From: an uncultured Paracoccaceae bacterium
Lineage (GTDB): Bacteria; Pseudomonadota; Alphaproteobacteria; Rhodobacterales; Rhodobacteraceae
Length of the DNA: 64,000 nucleotides
Reading direction: 5' to 3'
Assembly: GCA_947496605.1 (NCBI GenBank)
Contig: CANMDF010000001.1
Span: 806,001 to 870,000 of the forward strand
The notes under the pieces: generated by a model
Databases searched by the model: none
Told to the model about the DNA's origin: nothing
What the model saw: the letters and a program-made list of their open reading frames with translations, nothing else
Translations under genes and position numbers: made by a program
Shown: piece by piece, positions 46,226-55,163 of the stretch
Numbering within the stretch: position 1 is the stretch's first letter
How the letters are laid out: the number at the start of each line of letters is the position of its first letter

Positions 46226-47923
46226 CTACCCTTGAATACTTGCCCAAGCTCTATCAAAACGATTTGCAGCAAGATCATCGACCTTTATAAAGAAGGTTGC
46301 CTCACCTACGTCCCAGAAGCACCAGTGCAATATATTGGTCGAGTTCAAACGCAGCAGGTGCACGTCATCGTTCGTAAGATCAAAAGCGTTTTGGCAACTC
46401 CGAAAATGGCCGAGCATTTGATGGTTGTCGGCTGAAAAATCATTTGTAAAGTCGCAGTAAGCGTAAAGCGCATCAGGCGTTTTCGCATGAAGCTCGCCAT
46501 CGATCACCGAATTGCGCGCAATTTCTTCTAGAGCGTATCCGTACGACCGATCTAGCCGTAGAAGCGGCATATATGTTGTCTGCTCTTCGCCGTTTTCATT
46601 CTTCTGTACACGATAGATATAATTTGCCTTCGCGATGTCCTCGAGCCAAGTTACGAAGTCGTTTGCCATTGTGTCAGGAACAGCATCATGTGGCGCTAAG
46701 CCTGACACGCGTTCGATCCAATCGTGTGCTTCTTGAACGATAAGGTGAGCCCGATCAATAGCCACAGCATTGAGTTCTGTTCTTCTTTGGCGATCAAGAT
46801 CCTTGGGTATTTTCTGTGCGGCGGCGCCAACATGTGCCGCAACTTCCGTAATGTACACTGAGAGTCCACACAGCTGTTCCGTCAAGAGCTCAGGCAAATG
46901 ACGCCATGGCGTTCGCTTTCGTTTTTGCTCTGCGAGCCACTCTTGATGTCTTTCTTTAGGAGAGCTTGATGCCGTTTGGGTCAATGGCGTCCCAACTGGT
47001 TGGTCCTGTGGCAAAGTTGATTTGATCCGGTCTGTTCGAACGTTTTCGAATGCCTGCCAGAAATCAAACTTCTCGTCAGCGTCAATAGATGACGGAAGGT
47101 CGCCATATAATGCTTGGGGATCTACGATATGAGTAAAGGGATAAAGCTCTATTGGCCACTCTGGAAAAACCTGTTCATCTGCCACGTTGGTGATAATCCT
47201 TTCGCCGCGGTAACCACCAAAAGCTCCCAATGCAGGCAAATGCCTCGTGTTTATTTGCCAGGTATCGTTGGGTGGCTCACGTTCGGGTATACCGCTTAAT
47301 CCAGAGTTTGAGTAAAGCACACAAATACCTAATGGATCATCGTCCCAGACCGCTTCGTCATCCATGCGAGCAAAGAAAAAAAGTGCGCCCATTTTCGGAA
47401 GTTGTTTTTGCGATTCAGGTAATTCAGAGCAGTTAATTTGCGCAAGAAAATGCAGGGGAGGCGCAGGCTCTGACTTTCGCGATGACAACGGCTGCTGTTT
47501 AGTCTTCCAAACTTTGGTAGTTTCGAAACGTATTTTAGATTTTGCTCGGCGCCCAAGAATTCTTTGGACTAGGCTGGGATTGGGATTGGGATTGGGATAT
47601 TCAACAACAACGTTCTGCGCTTTGCCATCTACAAGTTCCTTATTGGTTTTATCGTAGGGGTCCTTGCCCCTAGGCCACTCCAAATCAGGCGGAAGATTTG
47701 GCCGCCCCCCAAATTTACTTGTGCCTTTTCGATCAAGTGGAGCTGGGGGTGGACATGTAAGAGATAAGTAAACAGCGGGACGCGAATGTTCTAATATCAG
47801 CTCCTCAATGACCTGAGAATAATCATTTGTTTCTACATCTTCAGTCAAATCTTTGTTGCTCCGCAATCCTTTGGCCGCTTTCGCCGCTACCCTATAAACT
47901 AAACAGTGATCTGCCGTCGTCAC
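46226..47923 (-). CDS. Large YwqG/DUF1963 family protein
   Basis: A 565-aa protein with the YwqG (DUF1963) pattern split in two. The front part (about residues 48-260) has RPAVYLSLTCPPPAP, SKFGGRPNLPPDLEWPRGKD, PLHFLAQINCSELPESQKQL and GALFFFARMDDEAVW. The family's closing block appears only at residues 490-565 (NHQMLGHFRS, LRLNSTNILHWCFWDVGEAT, FFIKVDDLAANRFDRAW). Between them are about 220 extra residues, mostly helical. Typical family members are about 260-300 aa. Start is a GTG with no clear ribosome site, so it is uncertain. The gene looks lower in GC than its neighbours. Function unknown. Confidence 0.75.
   Translation of the reverse strand: MTTADHCLVYRVAAKAAKGLRSNKDLTEDVETNDYSQVIEELILEHSRPAVYLSLTCPPPAPLDRKGTSKFGGRPNLPPDLEWPRGKDPYDKTNKELVDGKAQNVVVEYPNPNPNPSLVQRILGRRAKSKIRFETTKVWKTKQQPLSSRKSEPAPPLHFLAQINCSELPESQKQLPKMGALFFFARMDDEAVWDDDPLGICVLYSNSGLSGIPEREPPNDTWQINTRHLPALGAFGGYRGERIITNVADEQVFPEWPIELYPFTHIVDPQALYGDLPSSIDADEKFDFWQAFENVRTDRIKSTLPQDQPVGTPLTQTASSSPKERHQEWLAEQKRKRTPWRHLPELLTEQLCGLSVYITEVAAHVGAAAQKIPKDLDRQRRTELNAVAIDRAHLIVQEAHDWIERVSGLAPHDAVPDTMANDFVTWLEDIAKANYIYRVQKNENGEEQTTYMPLLRLDRSYGYALEEIARNSVIDGELHAKTPDALYAYCDFTNDFSADNHQMLGHFRSCQNAFDLTNDDVHLLRLNSTNILHWCFWDVGEATFFIKVDDLAANRFDRAWASIQG
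47575..47598. repeat. Hexanucleotide tandem repeat, four copies
   Basis: TGGGAT is repeated exactly four times inside the YwqG-like gene and encodes an Asn-Pro repeat (YPNPNPNPS) on the minus strand. Six-base units keep the frame, so copy-number change would alter a linker length rather than switch the gene off. Confidence 0.8.
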
Positions 47924-48131
47924 AACAGCTTTGATTATCTTGAGCGGAATAGGGGTTACAACTTAAGTCAATGCCGACGCTCGTTTGAGGCACTCTACTG
48001 ATCGCTTCATCCCCCATTGCGATCTCAGCGACGATTCAACCCACAGCAACGTGACAATCCCCCCTCCCACGCACCCTTGACAGCAAAGCTCACCATGTAA
48101 CTCTGTCGTCGGCCCATACCGGAGATATAGC

Positions 48132-49982
48132 ATGAAGTTGAACTACCCAGCCACGCTCGCGTTGATCGCCCTGACAACTCCTGCTTTCGCCGAGGTCACC
48201 ATCAGTCACGGGTTTTCGACCTTTGGCGATCTCAAATATGGGCCTGACTTTACCCATTTCGACTATGCCAACCCCGACGCCCCAAAAGGCGGCACGATGA
48301 AGCAGCGGCAGCTGTTCGGAAACACTACTTTTGACAGCTTGAACGTCTTTATTATCAAAGGCGATTCAGCACCCGAGGTGGGCGGATATATCTACGATAC
48401 GTTGATGGTGCGGGCGAATGATGAACCTGACGCGCTCTATGGCTTGGTCGCGGAAACCATCGAATACCCCGATGATTTGTCCTATGTCGCGTTTAATATG
48501 CGTCCCGAAGCCCGCTTTCACGATGGCGAGCCAGTAACAGCACAAGACTTGGTCTTCACTGTCAACAAACTGCAAACCGAAGGGCATCCCTTCTATCAAA
48601 ACCTGCTGGCTGACGTCACAGCCGCGGTCGCAGAAAGCGACCATCGCATCCGCTTTGACCTCGCCCCCGGTGCAGGCAGCGGCCTGTTGGGCAGCCTTGC
48701 CGAACTGGCGATCCTGCCCGAGCATTTCTATGATGATCTGGCCTTTGAAGATAGCTGGATGGATATCCCGCTTGGCTCTGGTCCCTATAAAGTCACGGAT
48801 GTAGACGCTCCGCGTTCGATCACCTTTTGCAGACAACCTGATTATTGGGCCGCCGATTTGCCCGTGAATGCAGGGCGCAGCAACTTTGATTGCTTCGTGC
48901 ACGAATACTTTGCCGATGACACAGTCGGGCTTGAGGCCTTTGCCGCTGGTGAATACCAAATGCGGGCCGAATACAGATCCTCGTCTTGGGCCACGGGCTA
49001 TGATTTTCCTGCGGCACAGGCGGGATGGGTGAAGCAAATGTTGGTTCCCGATGGCCGCCCTGCAAACGCACAAGGCCTTTGGCTGAACATGCGCCGCCCT
49101 ATCCTGCAAGACATCCGCGTCCGCCAAGCGCTTGAATATGCTTTCAATTTTGAGTGGACCAATGAGACGATCTTCTACAGTACCTATGACCGTACCGATA
49201 GTTTCTTTGAAAACACGGACATGCAGGCCACAGGTATACCTGAAGGGGCCGAACTCGCCCTGCTCGAAGAATTTCGCGACCAGTTGCCGCCAGAAATCTT
49301 TACCGAACCAGCTCATATTCCCAACGCAGGCGGCGAACGCCCACGTCACCGCAGCGACCTGCGCAAAGCTGCCGCACTCTTGGATGACGCTGGCTGGGTT
49401 GTTGGCGATGACGGCATTCGACGTAATGCCGCAGGTGAGCCGATGCGGCTTGATTTTCCAAGCAGCAGCCGCAGCCTTGAACGGATTTTTATTCCCTACA
49501 CCGAGAACCTCAAATCCTTAGGGATCGACATTGAGTTTGACGTGATTGACCCCAGCTCTTGGACGCAGCGCAGACAAGCCTTTGACTTTGATCTGTCTTT
49601 CACAGCATGGCAGGTTCAAACGACACCAAGCACCGAGTTACGCGCATTCTACGGATCGGCGGCCGCGTCGGCAGAAGGCAGCAATAACCTGACAGGTCTG
49701 GCTGATCCCGTAGTCGATGCATTGATTGAAAAGGTCGTCGTGGCCACGTCGCGCGAAGATCTGAATACAGCGGCCCAAGCGCTTGACCGTGTTTTACGCT
49801 CAAAACACATTTGGGTAAGCGCATGGAACCTGGGCGCACATCGTATTGCAGTCTGGGATATCTATGGCATTCCAGAAGAGCCTGCGCCCTATGACTTCTA
49901 CAGAAACGTCGATTTCTGGTGGTTTGACCGCGAAAAATACAATGCTGTTGTGGCCGCTGGCGCCCTCGAAGACGGTCTGTAG
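48132..49982 (+). CDS. ABC transporter peptide/solute-binding protein, family 5 (YejA-like)
   Basis: A 616-aa exported binding protein. Signal peptide MKLNYPATLALIALTTPAFA, then the YejA-type opening ISHGFSTFGDLKYGPDFTHF and YANPDAPKGGTMKQ, the family 5 signature region DTLMVRANDEPDALYGLVAE, and ARFHDGEPVTAQDLVFTVNK. YejA-type proteins deliver oligopeptides or microcin C to YejBEF. No permease or ATPase genes are adjacent, so it is an orphan binding protein here. dddP starts 93 bp downstream on the same strand, possibly in the same transcript. Confidence 0.9.
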   Translation: MKLNYPATLALIALTTPAFAEVTISHGFSTFGDLKYGPDFTHFDYANPDAPKGGTMKQRQLFGNTTFDSLNVFIIKGDSAPEVGGYIYDTLMVRANDEPDALYGLVAETIEYPDDLSYVAFNMRPEARFHDGEPVTAQDLVFTVNKLQTEGHPFYQNLLADVTAAVAESDHRIRFDLAPGAGSGLLGSLAELAILPEHFYDDLAFEDSWMDIPLGSGPYKVTDVDAPRSITFCRQPDYWAADLPVNAGRSNFDCFVHEYFADDTVGLEAFAAGEYQMRAEYRSSSWATGYDFPAAQAGWVKQMLVPDGRPANAQGLWLNMRRPILQDIRVRQALEYAFNFEWTNETIFYSTYDRTDSFFENTDMQATGIPEGAELALLEEFRDQLPPEIFTEPAHIPNAGGERPRHRSDLRKAAALLDDAGWVVGDDGIRRNAAGEPMRLDFPSSSRSLERIFIPYTENLKSLGIDIEFDVIDPSSWTQRRQAFDFDLSFTAWQVQTTPSTELRAFYGSAAASAEGSNNLTGLADPVVDALIEKVVVATSREDLNTAAQALDRVLRSKHIWVSAWNLGAHRIAVWDIYGIPEEPAPYDFYRNVDFWWFDREKYNAVVAAGALEDGL

Positions 49983-50075
49983 GGGCAAACAAAAAACCGG
50001 GAAATGTCGAAAACGGGCATGAATTGACCCGTGACGCACGCATACTTGGCCTTGGATAGGCCAAGGAATACGACG

Positions 50076-51416
50076 ATGAATACCCACTATCGTGACACCC
50101 GCAAAATCGATCCAACGCGTGGCGCAACACTTGGTGACGGCACGCCCAATGACCAAGATCGGGTTGAGATTGGACCGACGCAGTTGGCCTTTAATGAATG
50201 GGCAGCAGCTGGGCTGGATCTGCCAAACCTGCCCGCCATGCGCGCTTGGCGTCACAAACGCTTGGTCGATGCCGTGAACGCCCGCAATTACGGTGGCATT
50301 CTGATGTTTGATCCGCTCAACATCCGCTATGCGACCGACAGCACCAATATGCAGCTTTGGAACAGTCACAACCCCTTTCGCGCCTGCATCGTCTGCGCAG
50401 ACGGCTATATGGTGATGTGGGACTACAAGAACGGCATGTTCCTGAGTAAATTCAACCCCTTAGTGAACGAGCAGCGCACAGGTGCCGATTTGTTCTACTT
50501 TGATCGCGGCGACAAGCTCGTTCCCGCCGCTGATAACTTTGCCAACGAAGTTCGTGACGTGATCCGAGAACACGGTGGTGGCAATATGCAACTAGGCGTC
50601 GATAAACCCATGATCCATGGTTTGCGCGCGCTCGAAGCCGTTGGCTTTACCGTCCACCCCGGCGAGGAGCTCACCGAGAAAGCCCGCAGCATCAAAGGAC
50701 CTGATGAAATCCTTGCAATGCGTTGTGCCAGTCACGCTTGTGAGGAAGCCTGCTACGCCATGGAAAAAGCTGCGCGCGAGGGTGTGCCTAATGGCGATAT
50801 GTCTGAAGATGATATCTGGGCGGTACTGCATGCCGAGAATATCCGTCGTGGTGGTGAATGGATTGAAACCCGCCTTCTCTCGTCCGGTCCTCGCACAAAC
50901 CCTTGGTTTCAAGAATGCGGTGGACGGATCGTCCAAAACAACGAAATCGTGGCATTCGATACAGATCTTGTTGGTGCCTATGGTATCTGCGTTGATATCA
51001 GTCGCACTTGGTGGATTGGCGACCAAAAACCACGCGCCGATATGATCGAGGCCATGCAGGTGGGTGTCGAACATATCCGTTACAACATGGACATGCTCAA
51101 ACCCGGCGTGAATATCGAAGAGTTGAGCCGAAACACCCATGTGTTGCCCGACAAATACCAGAAACTAAAATACGGTTGTCTGATGCATGGCGTCGGCCTT
51201 TGCGATGAATGGCCGCTGGTCGCCTATCCGGACAAGATGGTGCCGGGCGCATTTGACTATGAACTACAACCGGGCATGACACTTTGTGTCGAGGCGCTAA
51301 TCAGTCCAGAAGATGGTGATTTTTCCATCAAGCTGGAAGATCAGGTGCTGATCACCGAGGATGGATATGAGAACCTGACAAAATACCCGCATGACCCCGC
51401 ATTGATGGGGCTTTAG
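50076..51416 (+). CDS. dddP: Dimethylsulfoniopropionate (DMSP) lyase DddP
   Basis: A 446-aa metalloenzyme of the M24 (creatinase/prolidase) fold that cleaves DMSP to dimethyl sulfide and acrylate. The N-terminus MNTHYRDTRKIDPTRGATLG and segments such as FDPLNIRYATDSTNMQLWN are the DddP pattern. The six metal ligands known from the Ruegeria enzyme fall at exactly the same numbers: D295 and D297 (AFDTDL), D307 (GICVDIS), H371 (LMHGVGL), E406 (LCVEAL) and E421 (IKLEDQ). ATG 50076 has AAGGAA upstream. Its stop overlaps the convergent EEP gene by 4 nt. It gives the organism a DMSP cleavage route; demethylation genes are not in this window. Confidence 0.95.
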   Translation: MNTHYRDTRKIDPTRGATLGDGTPNDQDRVEIGPTQLAFNEWAAAGLDLPNLPAMRAWRHKRLVDAVNARNYGGILMFDPLNIRYATDSTNMQLWNSHNPFRACIVCADGYMVMWDYKNGMFLSKFNPLVNEQRTGADLFYFDRGDKLVPAADNFANEVRDVIREHGGGNMQLGVDKPMIHGLRALEAVGFTVHPGEELTEKARSIKGPDEILAMRCASHACEEACYAMEKAAREGVPNGDMSEDDIWAVLHAENIRRGGEWIETRLLSSGPRTNPWFQECGGRIVQNNEIVAFDTDLVGAYGICVDISRTWWIGDQKPRADMIEAMQVGVEHIRYNMDMLKPGVNIEELSRNTHVLPDKYQKLKYGCLMHGVGLCDEWPLVAYPDKMVPGAFDYELQPGMTLCVEALISPEDGDFSIKLEDQVLITEDGYENLTKYPHDPALMGL

Positions 51417-52276
51417 CGGCGCAGCGACACATCCGCCAGTACGCCGATGTGATCAGACCCGTGCAAGCCGCGATAGGTGACTTTGCCACCACCCGGTGCA
51501 TGAACGTGATCCAACAACAATGGCACTCCGCGTAGATCGAACGTCGGGCGGACTGGCTGTGCCACTTGCAGCGTCGCGGCATTCTGCATGGATTGAACGC
51601 TCTGCGCCCACGGGAAGATGTTGAAATCACCCCCCATCACAACAGGGCCATCCAGCGTCTGCAGAACGTCTGATGCAGCGCGCGCCGAAGTTGCATTACT
51701 ATAAGGGAACGGCCAGCTTAGATGCACAGAGGCCACCCACACCGGTCCTTGCTTATGGTCAATCTGTGCAGCTGCCAAAGAACGCCTGTCAGAACACCGT
51801 GTCTGCAAGATTGGCGTGCGTGAGATGACCGCGATCCCGCTCCAGCCCGAAAACGAACAACTGTGTTGATAGGGATAGATGTCGCGCAACGCGACCAGCA
51901 TCGCGCGATTGGCATACGAAACCTCCTGCAAAGCAACCACCTCTGCACCGCTGGTACGGATGTCATCTTCTAGCGCTTCTAACTGTTTGTTACCAAACCA
52001 CATATTCTTGGAGTATATCCGCAAGTCACCAGTGCCTTGCGTCCCAAAAAACAGAGGCACCGACGTGCCCGCGCCCAACATCACGGTCGCAGCCATCATC
52101 AATCGCAACCGCATACCCATCGGGAAAACAAGGATCATCAGACACAGCACCGACAGCGGTAAGCGCAGCAATGAGAGGCTATCGAAAACCGGGTGCACAC
52201 CGCCGGCAAAACCAAAAAGCACAGCCAGCAAAAGACAAATCACACCTGCCCGCGTCATTAAAATCATCAGTTTCAT
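51413..52276 (-). CDS. Endonuclease/exonuclease/phosphatase family membrane protein
   Basis: A 287-aa protein. Three N-terminal membrane helices (about residues 1-25, 37-55 and 60-75) precede a periplasm- or cytoplasm-facing EEP domain. Catalytic motifs: LRIYSKNMWFGN, VALQEVSYANRA with the metal-binding Glu, ASVHLSWPFP, MGGDFNIFPWA and GSDHIGVLADV with the catalytic Asp-His. Membrane-anchored EEP proteins of this shape are common and of unknown substrate. Start ATG 52276 chosen; a GTG 18 nt earlier is possible. Confidence 0.85.
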   Translation of the reverse strand: MKLMILMTRAGVICLLLAVLFGFAGGVHPVFDSLSLLRLPLSVLCLMILVFPMGMRLRLMMAATVMLGAGTSVPLFFGTQGTGDLRIYSKNMWFGNKQLEALEDDIRTSGAEVVALQEVSYANRAMLVALRDIYPYQHSCSFSGWSGIAVISRTPILQTRCSDRRSLAAAQIDHKQGPVWVASVHLSWPFPYSNATSARAASDVLQTLDGPVVMGGDFNIFPWAQSVQSMQNAATLQVAQPVRPTFDLRGVPLLLDHVHAPGGGKVTYRGLHGSDHIGVLADVSLRR

Positions 52277-52390
52277 GTCCGTAACATCTCTCACCTTGCC
52301 GCGACTGTTTGCAAATTGGATTGCCCGCTGCGCAACTTACGCCCATCTCTTGCGCAGATTTTATGCAGACCGCCAAAGAAAGGTCCCGAT

Positions 52391-53599
52391 ATGCCAACCG
52401 AAAAGCTCACCTTCACAGGTCACGCGGGTGATACGCTTGCCGCCCGCCTTGATATGCCCAATGGACCGCATCTTGCGACGGCGCTGTTTGCGCATTGCTT
52501 TACCTGTTCAAAAGATATTACCGCCGCCCGCCGGATCGCGGCCCGCCTGTCGTCCATGGGGATCGCCGTCCTGCGGTTTGATTTCACAGGGTTGGGCCAC
52601 TCAGAAGGTGAATTTGAAAACACGAGCTTCACGTCCAACGTGGATGACCTGCTTGCGGCAGCACAAGCCCTTGACGCGCGTGATATGTCGCCGTCGCTGA
52701 TCATCGGCCATTCGTTGGGCGGTGCGGCTGTGCTCAAGGCGGCACCCATGCTTGAAAGCATAAAGGCAGTTGTCACCATTGGTGCGCCCTACGATCCAGA
52801 ACATGTGACCCACAATTTTGCCGATGCAATTCCTGAAATTGTTGATCAAGGCGTGGCAGAAGTATCCCTTGGTGGTCGTCCTTTCCGCATCGGAAAAGAC
52901 TTTGTCGAAGACGTCAGCAAAGCCAATTTACAAGCATCTATCGCGAAACTGGGCGCGTCTTTGTTGGTGCTGCATGCCCCGCGCGATGCAACTGTTGGCG
53001 TTGAAAATGCATCGGACATCTTTTTGGCGGCCAAGCACCCCAAGAGCTTTGTCACTTTGGACGATGCGGATCACCTGATCAGCCGCCCTGCCGACGCCGA
53101 ATATGCGGCAGATGTGATTGCCGCATGGTCCAAGCGCTATCTGAAACTGGAAGAGCCCAAAGCGCAGGCCACGGTCCCCGAAGGTATCATGCGCGTGACC
53201 GAGGCAGATGCGAATGGTTTCTTGCAAGACATCCAATCCGGTCCGCATCACATGCTGGCTGATGAGCCTGCAAAGTTCGGTGGCACCAACAAAGGGCTCA
53301 CGCCATATGGATTAGTATCCGCCGGGCTTGGGGCATGTACTTCGATGACCATACGTATGTATGCGCGGCGCAAAGGTTGGCCCCTTTCGGGCGTCAGCGT
53401 CGATATCACCCACGCCAAAGAACACGCGGCAGATGCTGCCGAACCGTCAGGCGCAAAGGTGGATCACTTTGATCGGTCTATCCGCCTCGAAGGTGATCTT
53501 AGCGATGAGCAACGCAAAAGACTGCTAGAAATTGCGGATAAATGCCCTGTCCACCGCACGTTGGAACGTGCCTCAACGGTGTCGACAAAGCTTGCATAA
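52391..53599 (+). CDS. Bifunctional alpha/beta hydrolase-OsmC fusion
   Basis: A 402-aa two-domain protein. Residues 1-255 are an alpha/beta hydrolase with the oxyanion segment LFAHCFTCSKDITAARR, nucleophile elbow IIGHSLGGAAVL and a late DDADHLISRPADAEYAADVI. Residues 270-400 are OsmC/Ohr-like with the peroxidatic cysteine in GLGACTSMTIRMYARRKGWP and the second in IADKCPVHRTL. OsmC domains reduce organic hydroperoxides; coupling to a hydrolase suggests acting on esterified peroxides, which is inference. ATG 52391 matches the family start (MPTEKLTFTG). Confidence 0.92.
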   Translation: MPTEKLTFTGHAGDTLAARLDMPNGPHLATALFAHCFTCSKDITAARRIAARLSSMGIAVLRFDFTGLGHSEGEFENTSFTSNVDDLLAAAQALDARDMSPSLIIGHSLGGAAVLKAAPMLESIKAVVTIGAPYDPEHVTHNFADAIPEIVDQGVAEVSLGGRPFRIGKDFVEDVSKANLQASIAKLGASLLVLHAPRDATVGVENASDIFLAAKHPKSFVTLDDADHLISRPADAEYAADVIAAWSKRYLKLEEPKAQATVPEGIMRVTEADANGFLQDIQSGPHHMLADEPAKFGGTNKGLTPYGLVSAGLGACTSMTIRMYARRKGWPLSGVSVDITHAKEHAADAAEPSGAKVDHFDRSIRLEGDLSDEQRKRLLEIADKCPVHRTLERASTVSTKLA

Positions 53600-53600
53600 G

Positions 53601-53630
53601 AAAAGGCGCAGCGGTGACGCTGCGCCCTTC
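53601..53630 (-). terminator. Terminator between the OsmC fusion and bioY
   Basis: A perfect 9-bp stem GGCGCAGCG/CGCTGCGCC with a GTGA tetraloop. The minus strand continues TTTTCTT, so it best serves bioY. Confidence 0.82.
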
Positions 53631-53650
53631 AAAAATCACATCGCTGTTGC

Positions 53651-54256
53651 TTAAGTGCGTGCGTTTCCGATTAGCTTCCACAGACCTGGTACCAGCAACG
53701 CGGCCAGACCCAGCTTAAGTGCGTCGCCAATGACAAACGGTGTCAGGCCAACTTCAACCGCCCAAGCCAGCGTCTTGCCTTCGTAAAGAACAGTCAGCCA
53801 TGCCACGCCGGGTAGGTAAATCAGCGCGTTTGCAATCAAAAGCGCAACGGCCATCAGCAAGACCGAACGGTCCCAACCAGCACGTGCCGCAAAACCAAGC
53901 GCCAGAGTAGCCAGCACATAACCGACCAGATAGCCGCCAGTGCCGCCCATCATGTAGGTCAGGCCTGCATTTTCAGCGGTAGAACCTGCAAACACATCGA
54001 AACCAAGTGCGCCGATGATCATGTAGCCAAGGATCGTCGTCAGACCCAGACGTGGGCCATATGTGGCACCAATTGTCAGTACCGCAAATGTGCCCATCGT
54101 GATCGGCACAGGCCACATCGGCACTTTAACCTTGGCCAAAATCGCCAGCGCCATAATCCCCAGAATCACCATAACGGCTTGTTTGACGCGTAATGCGGTG
54201 CCTTCTGTCGGGCCAAAGGCCTCGGTCAGAGCTTTGTCGTTGAGTGTGAGGGCCAT
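53651..54256 (-). CDS. bioY: Biotin transporter substrate-binding subunit BioY
   Basis: A 201-aa integral membrane S-component that binds biotin. Six hydrophobic segments, and the BioY core: KVKVPMWPVPITMGTFAVLT, YGPRLGLTTILGYMIIGALG, TYMMGGTGGYLVGYVLATLA and FVIGDALKLGLAALLVPGLW. BioM and BioN (ECF energising module) are not adjacent, so it acts alone or with a module elsewhere; solitary BioY uptake is known. No BioR-type operator (TTATxxATAA) was seen upstream. Confidence 0.93.
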   Translation of the reverse strand: MALTLNDKALTEAFGPTEGTALRVKQAVMVILGIMALAILAKVKVPMWPVPITMGTFAVLTIGATYGPRLGLTTILGYMIIGALGFDVFAGSTAENAGLTYMMGGTGGYLVGYVLATLALGFAARAGWDRSVLLMAVALLIANALIYLPGVAWLTVLYEGKTLAWAVEVGLTPFVIGDALKLGLAALLVPGLWKLIGNART

Positions 54257-54331
54257 CTGCCGCTCTCCCCTATTGTTTATTTCGTTACCGATTTATTGCC
54301 TATGCCGCGACGCGGCGCAAGTCGGATGGCG

Positions 54332-54751
54332 CTAACGGGGACGATAAGTCGAGGTTGAGACATAATCCTTACGCGGACCCGTCACGGTCCAAACGGCTGT
54401 CCACTGCGGCCAAGCGGTAAAATCATAGCGCACGGTGTAAAAGTCATCACCGCAAGGATGATCTGTGCCTGCAGCGTGATTGGCCGGCACAAACTGATGA
54501 AACAGCCGCCCGTCCCAGAAGTTCACGGTGACCATCTCAGGGGTGAAGGTCCACTGGTATTGGCGCGTCGCTTCCAATTGGGTGCCATTTTCAAGTGTGA
54601 GAATACCCGTTTCATCATATGTCAGATGTGTTGCATCCTTGGGCGTAAACTCAGCAGAACCTTCCAATGTACCGTGGTGCCCATGCAATCGGTCTTGGAT
54701 TGTGCGTTGCAGCGCCCATTGGCCGACAAAATCGCGCGGCGCGCGCATCAT
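54332..54751 (-). CDS. DUF6314 family protein
   Basis: A 139-aa soluble beta-rich protein, DUF6314 by recall. It opens MMRAPRDFVGQWALQRTIQD, with GHHGTLEGSAEFTP, ATRQYQWTFTPEMVTVNFWD and HPCGDDFYTVRYDF, in a calycin-like pattern. A single Cys is present. Its ATG overlaps the stop of the upstream secreted protein by 4 nt (ATGA). Function unknown. Confidence 0.78.
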   Translation of the reverse strand: MMRAPRDFVGQWALQRTIQDRLHGHHGTLEGSAEFTPKDATHLTYDETGILTLENGTQLEATRQYQWTFTPEMVTVNFWDGRLFHQFVPANHAAGTDHPCGDDFYTVRYDFTAWPQWTAVWTVTGPRKDYVSTSTYRPR

Positions 54752-55077
54752 TTGGCCAATACCCCATCGGTCACACTGCCATCGTCGCCAATAAACCGCA
54801 GCGTGTCATCAGACGCCGCCATATCATAGCAGTCCCACTGATCGCCCGGTGGCCATTGGCTGCAATATTGTTCACCACGGACGGCCCAATACCCCCAGCT
54901 ATCTTGGCCAGCGTTGTAGAGCGTGCGGCCAGACGCATAGAACTGTTGCGTCGCGTTCTCATAAATCAACGAGTGACCCGTTAGCGCCGCGGTGATCTGA
55001 GCCCCATCCAGCGCTTGCCAATCCTCGGCAAACGTCACACTCGGTACAACAATCATCACCGCCAATATCCGCAACAT
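54748..55077 (-). CDS. Small secreted hypothetical protein
   Basis: A 109-aa exported protein (MLRILAVMIVVPSVTFAEDW) with AALTGHSLIYENATQQFYAS, GYWAVRGEQYCSQWPPGDQW and DCYDMAASDD. The two cysteines in YCSQW and WDCYD recall the CSxWP pattern of small periplasmic proteins in Rhodobacteraceae. Function unknown. GGAGAGATC precedes ATG 55077. It is coupled to the DUF6314 gene. Confidence 0.75.
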   Translation of the reverse strand: MLRILAVMIVVPSVTFAEDWQALDGAQITAALTGHSLIYENATQQFYASGRTLYNAGQDSWGYWAVRGEQYCSQWPPGDQWDCYDMAASDDTLRFIGDDGSVTDGVLAK

Positions 55078-55163
55078 GCGATCTCTCCCTTGAGGGTTTC
55101 GCCCCTGACCCTTATGACGCGACAGGAATCCTCTGCCCACCCCCCCTCAAGAAGGTGTTACCC

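Noticed and set aside
54257..54331. BioR operator upstream of bioY
   Set aside because: No TTATxxATAA-like palindrome was found in the gap.
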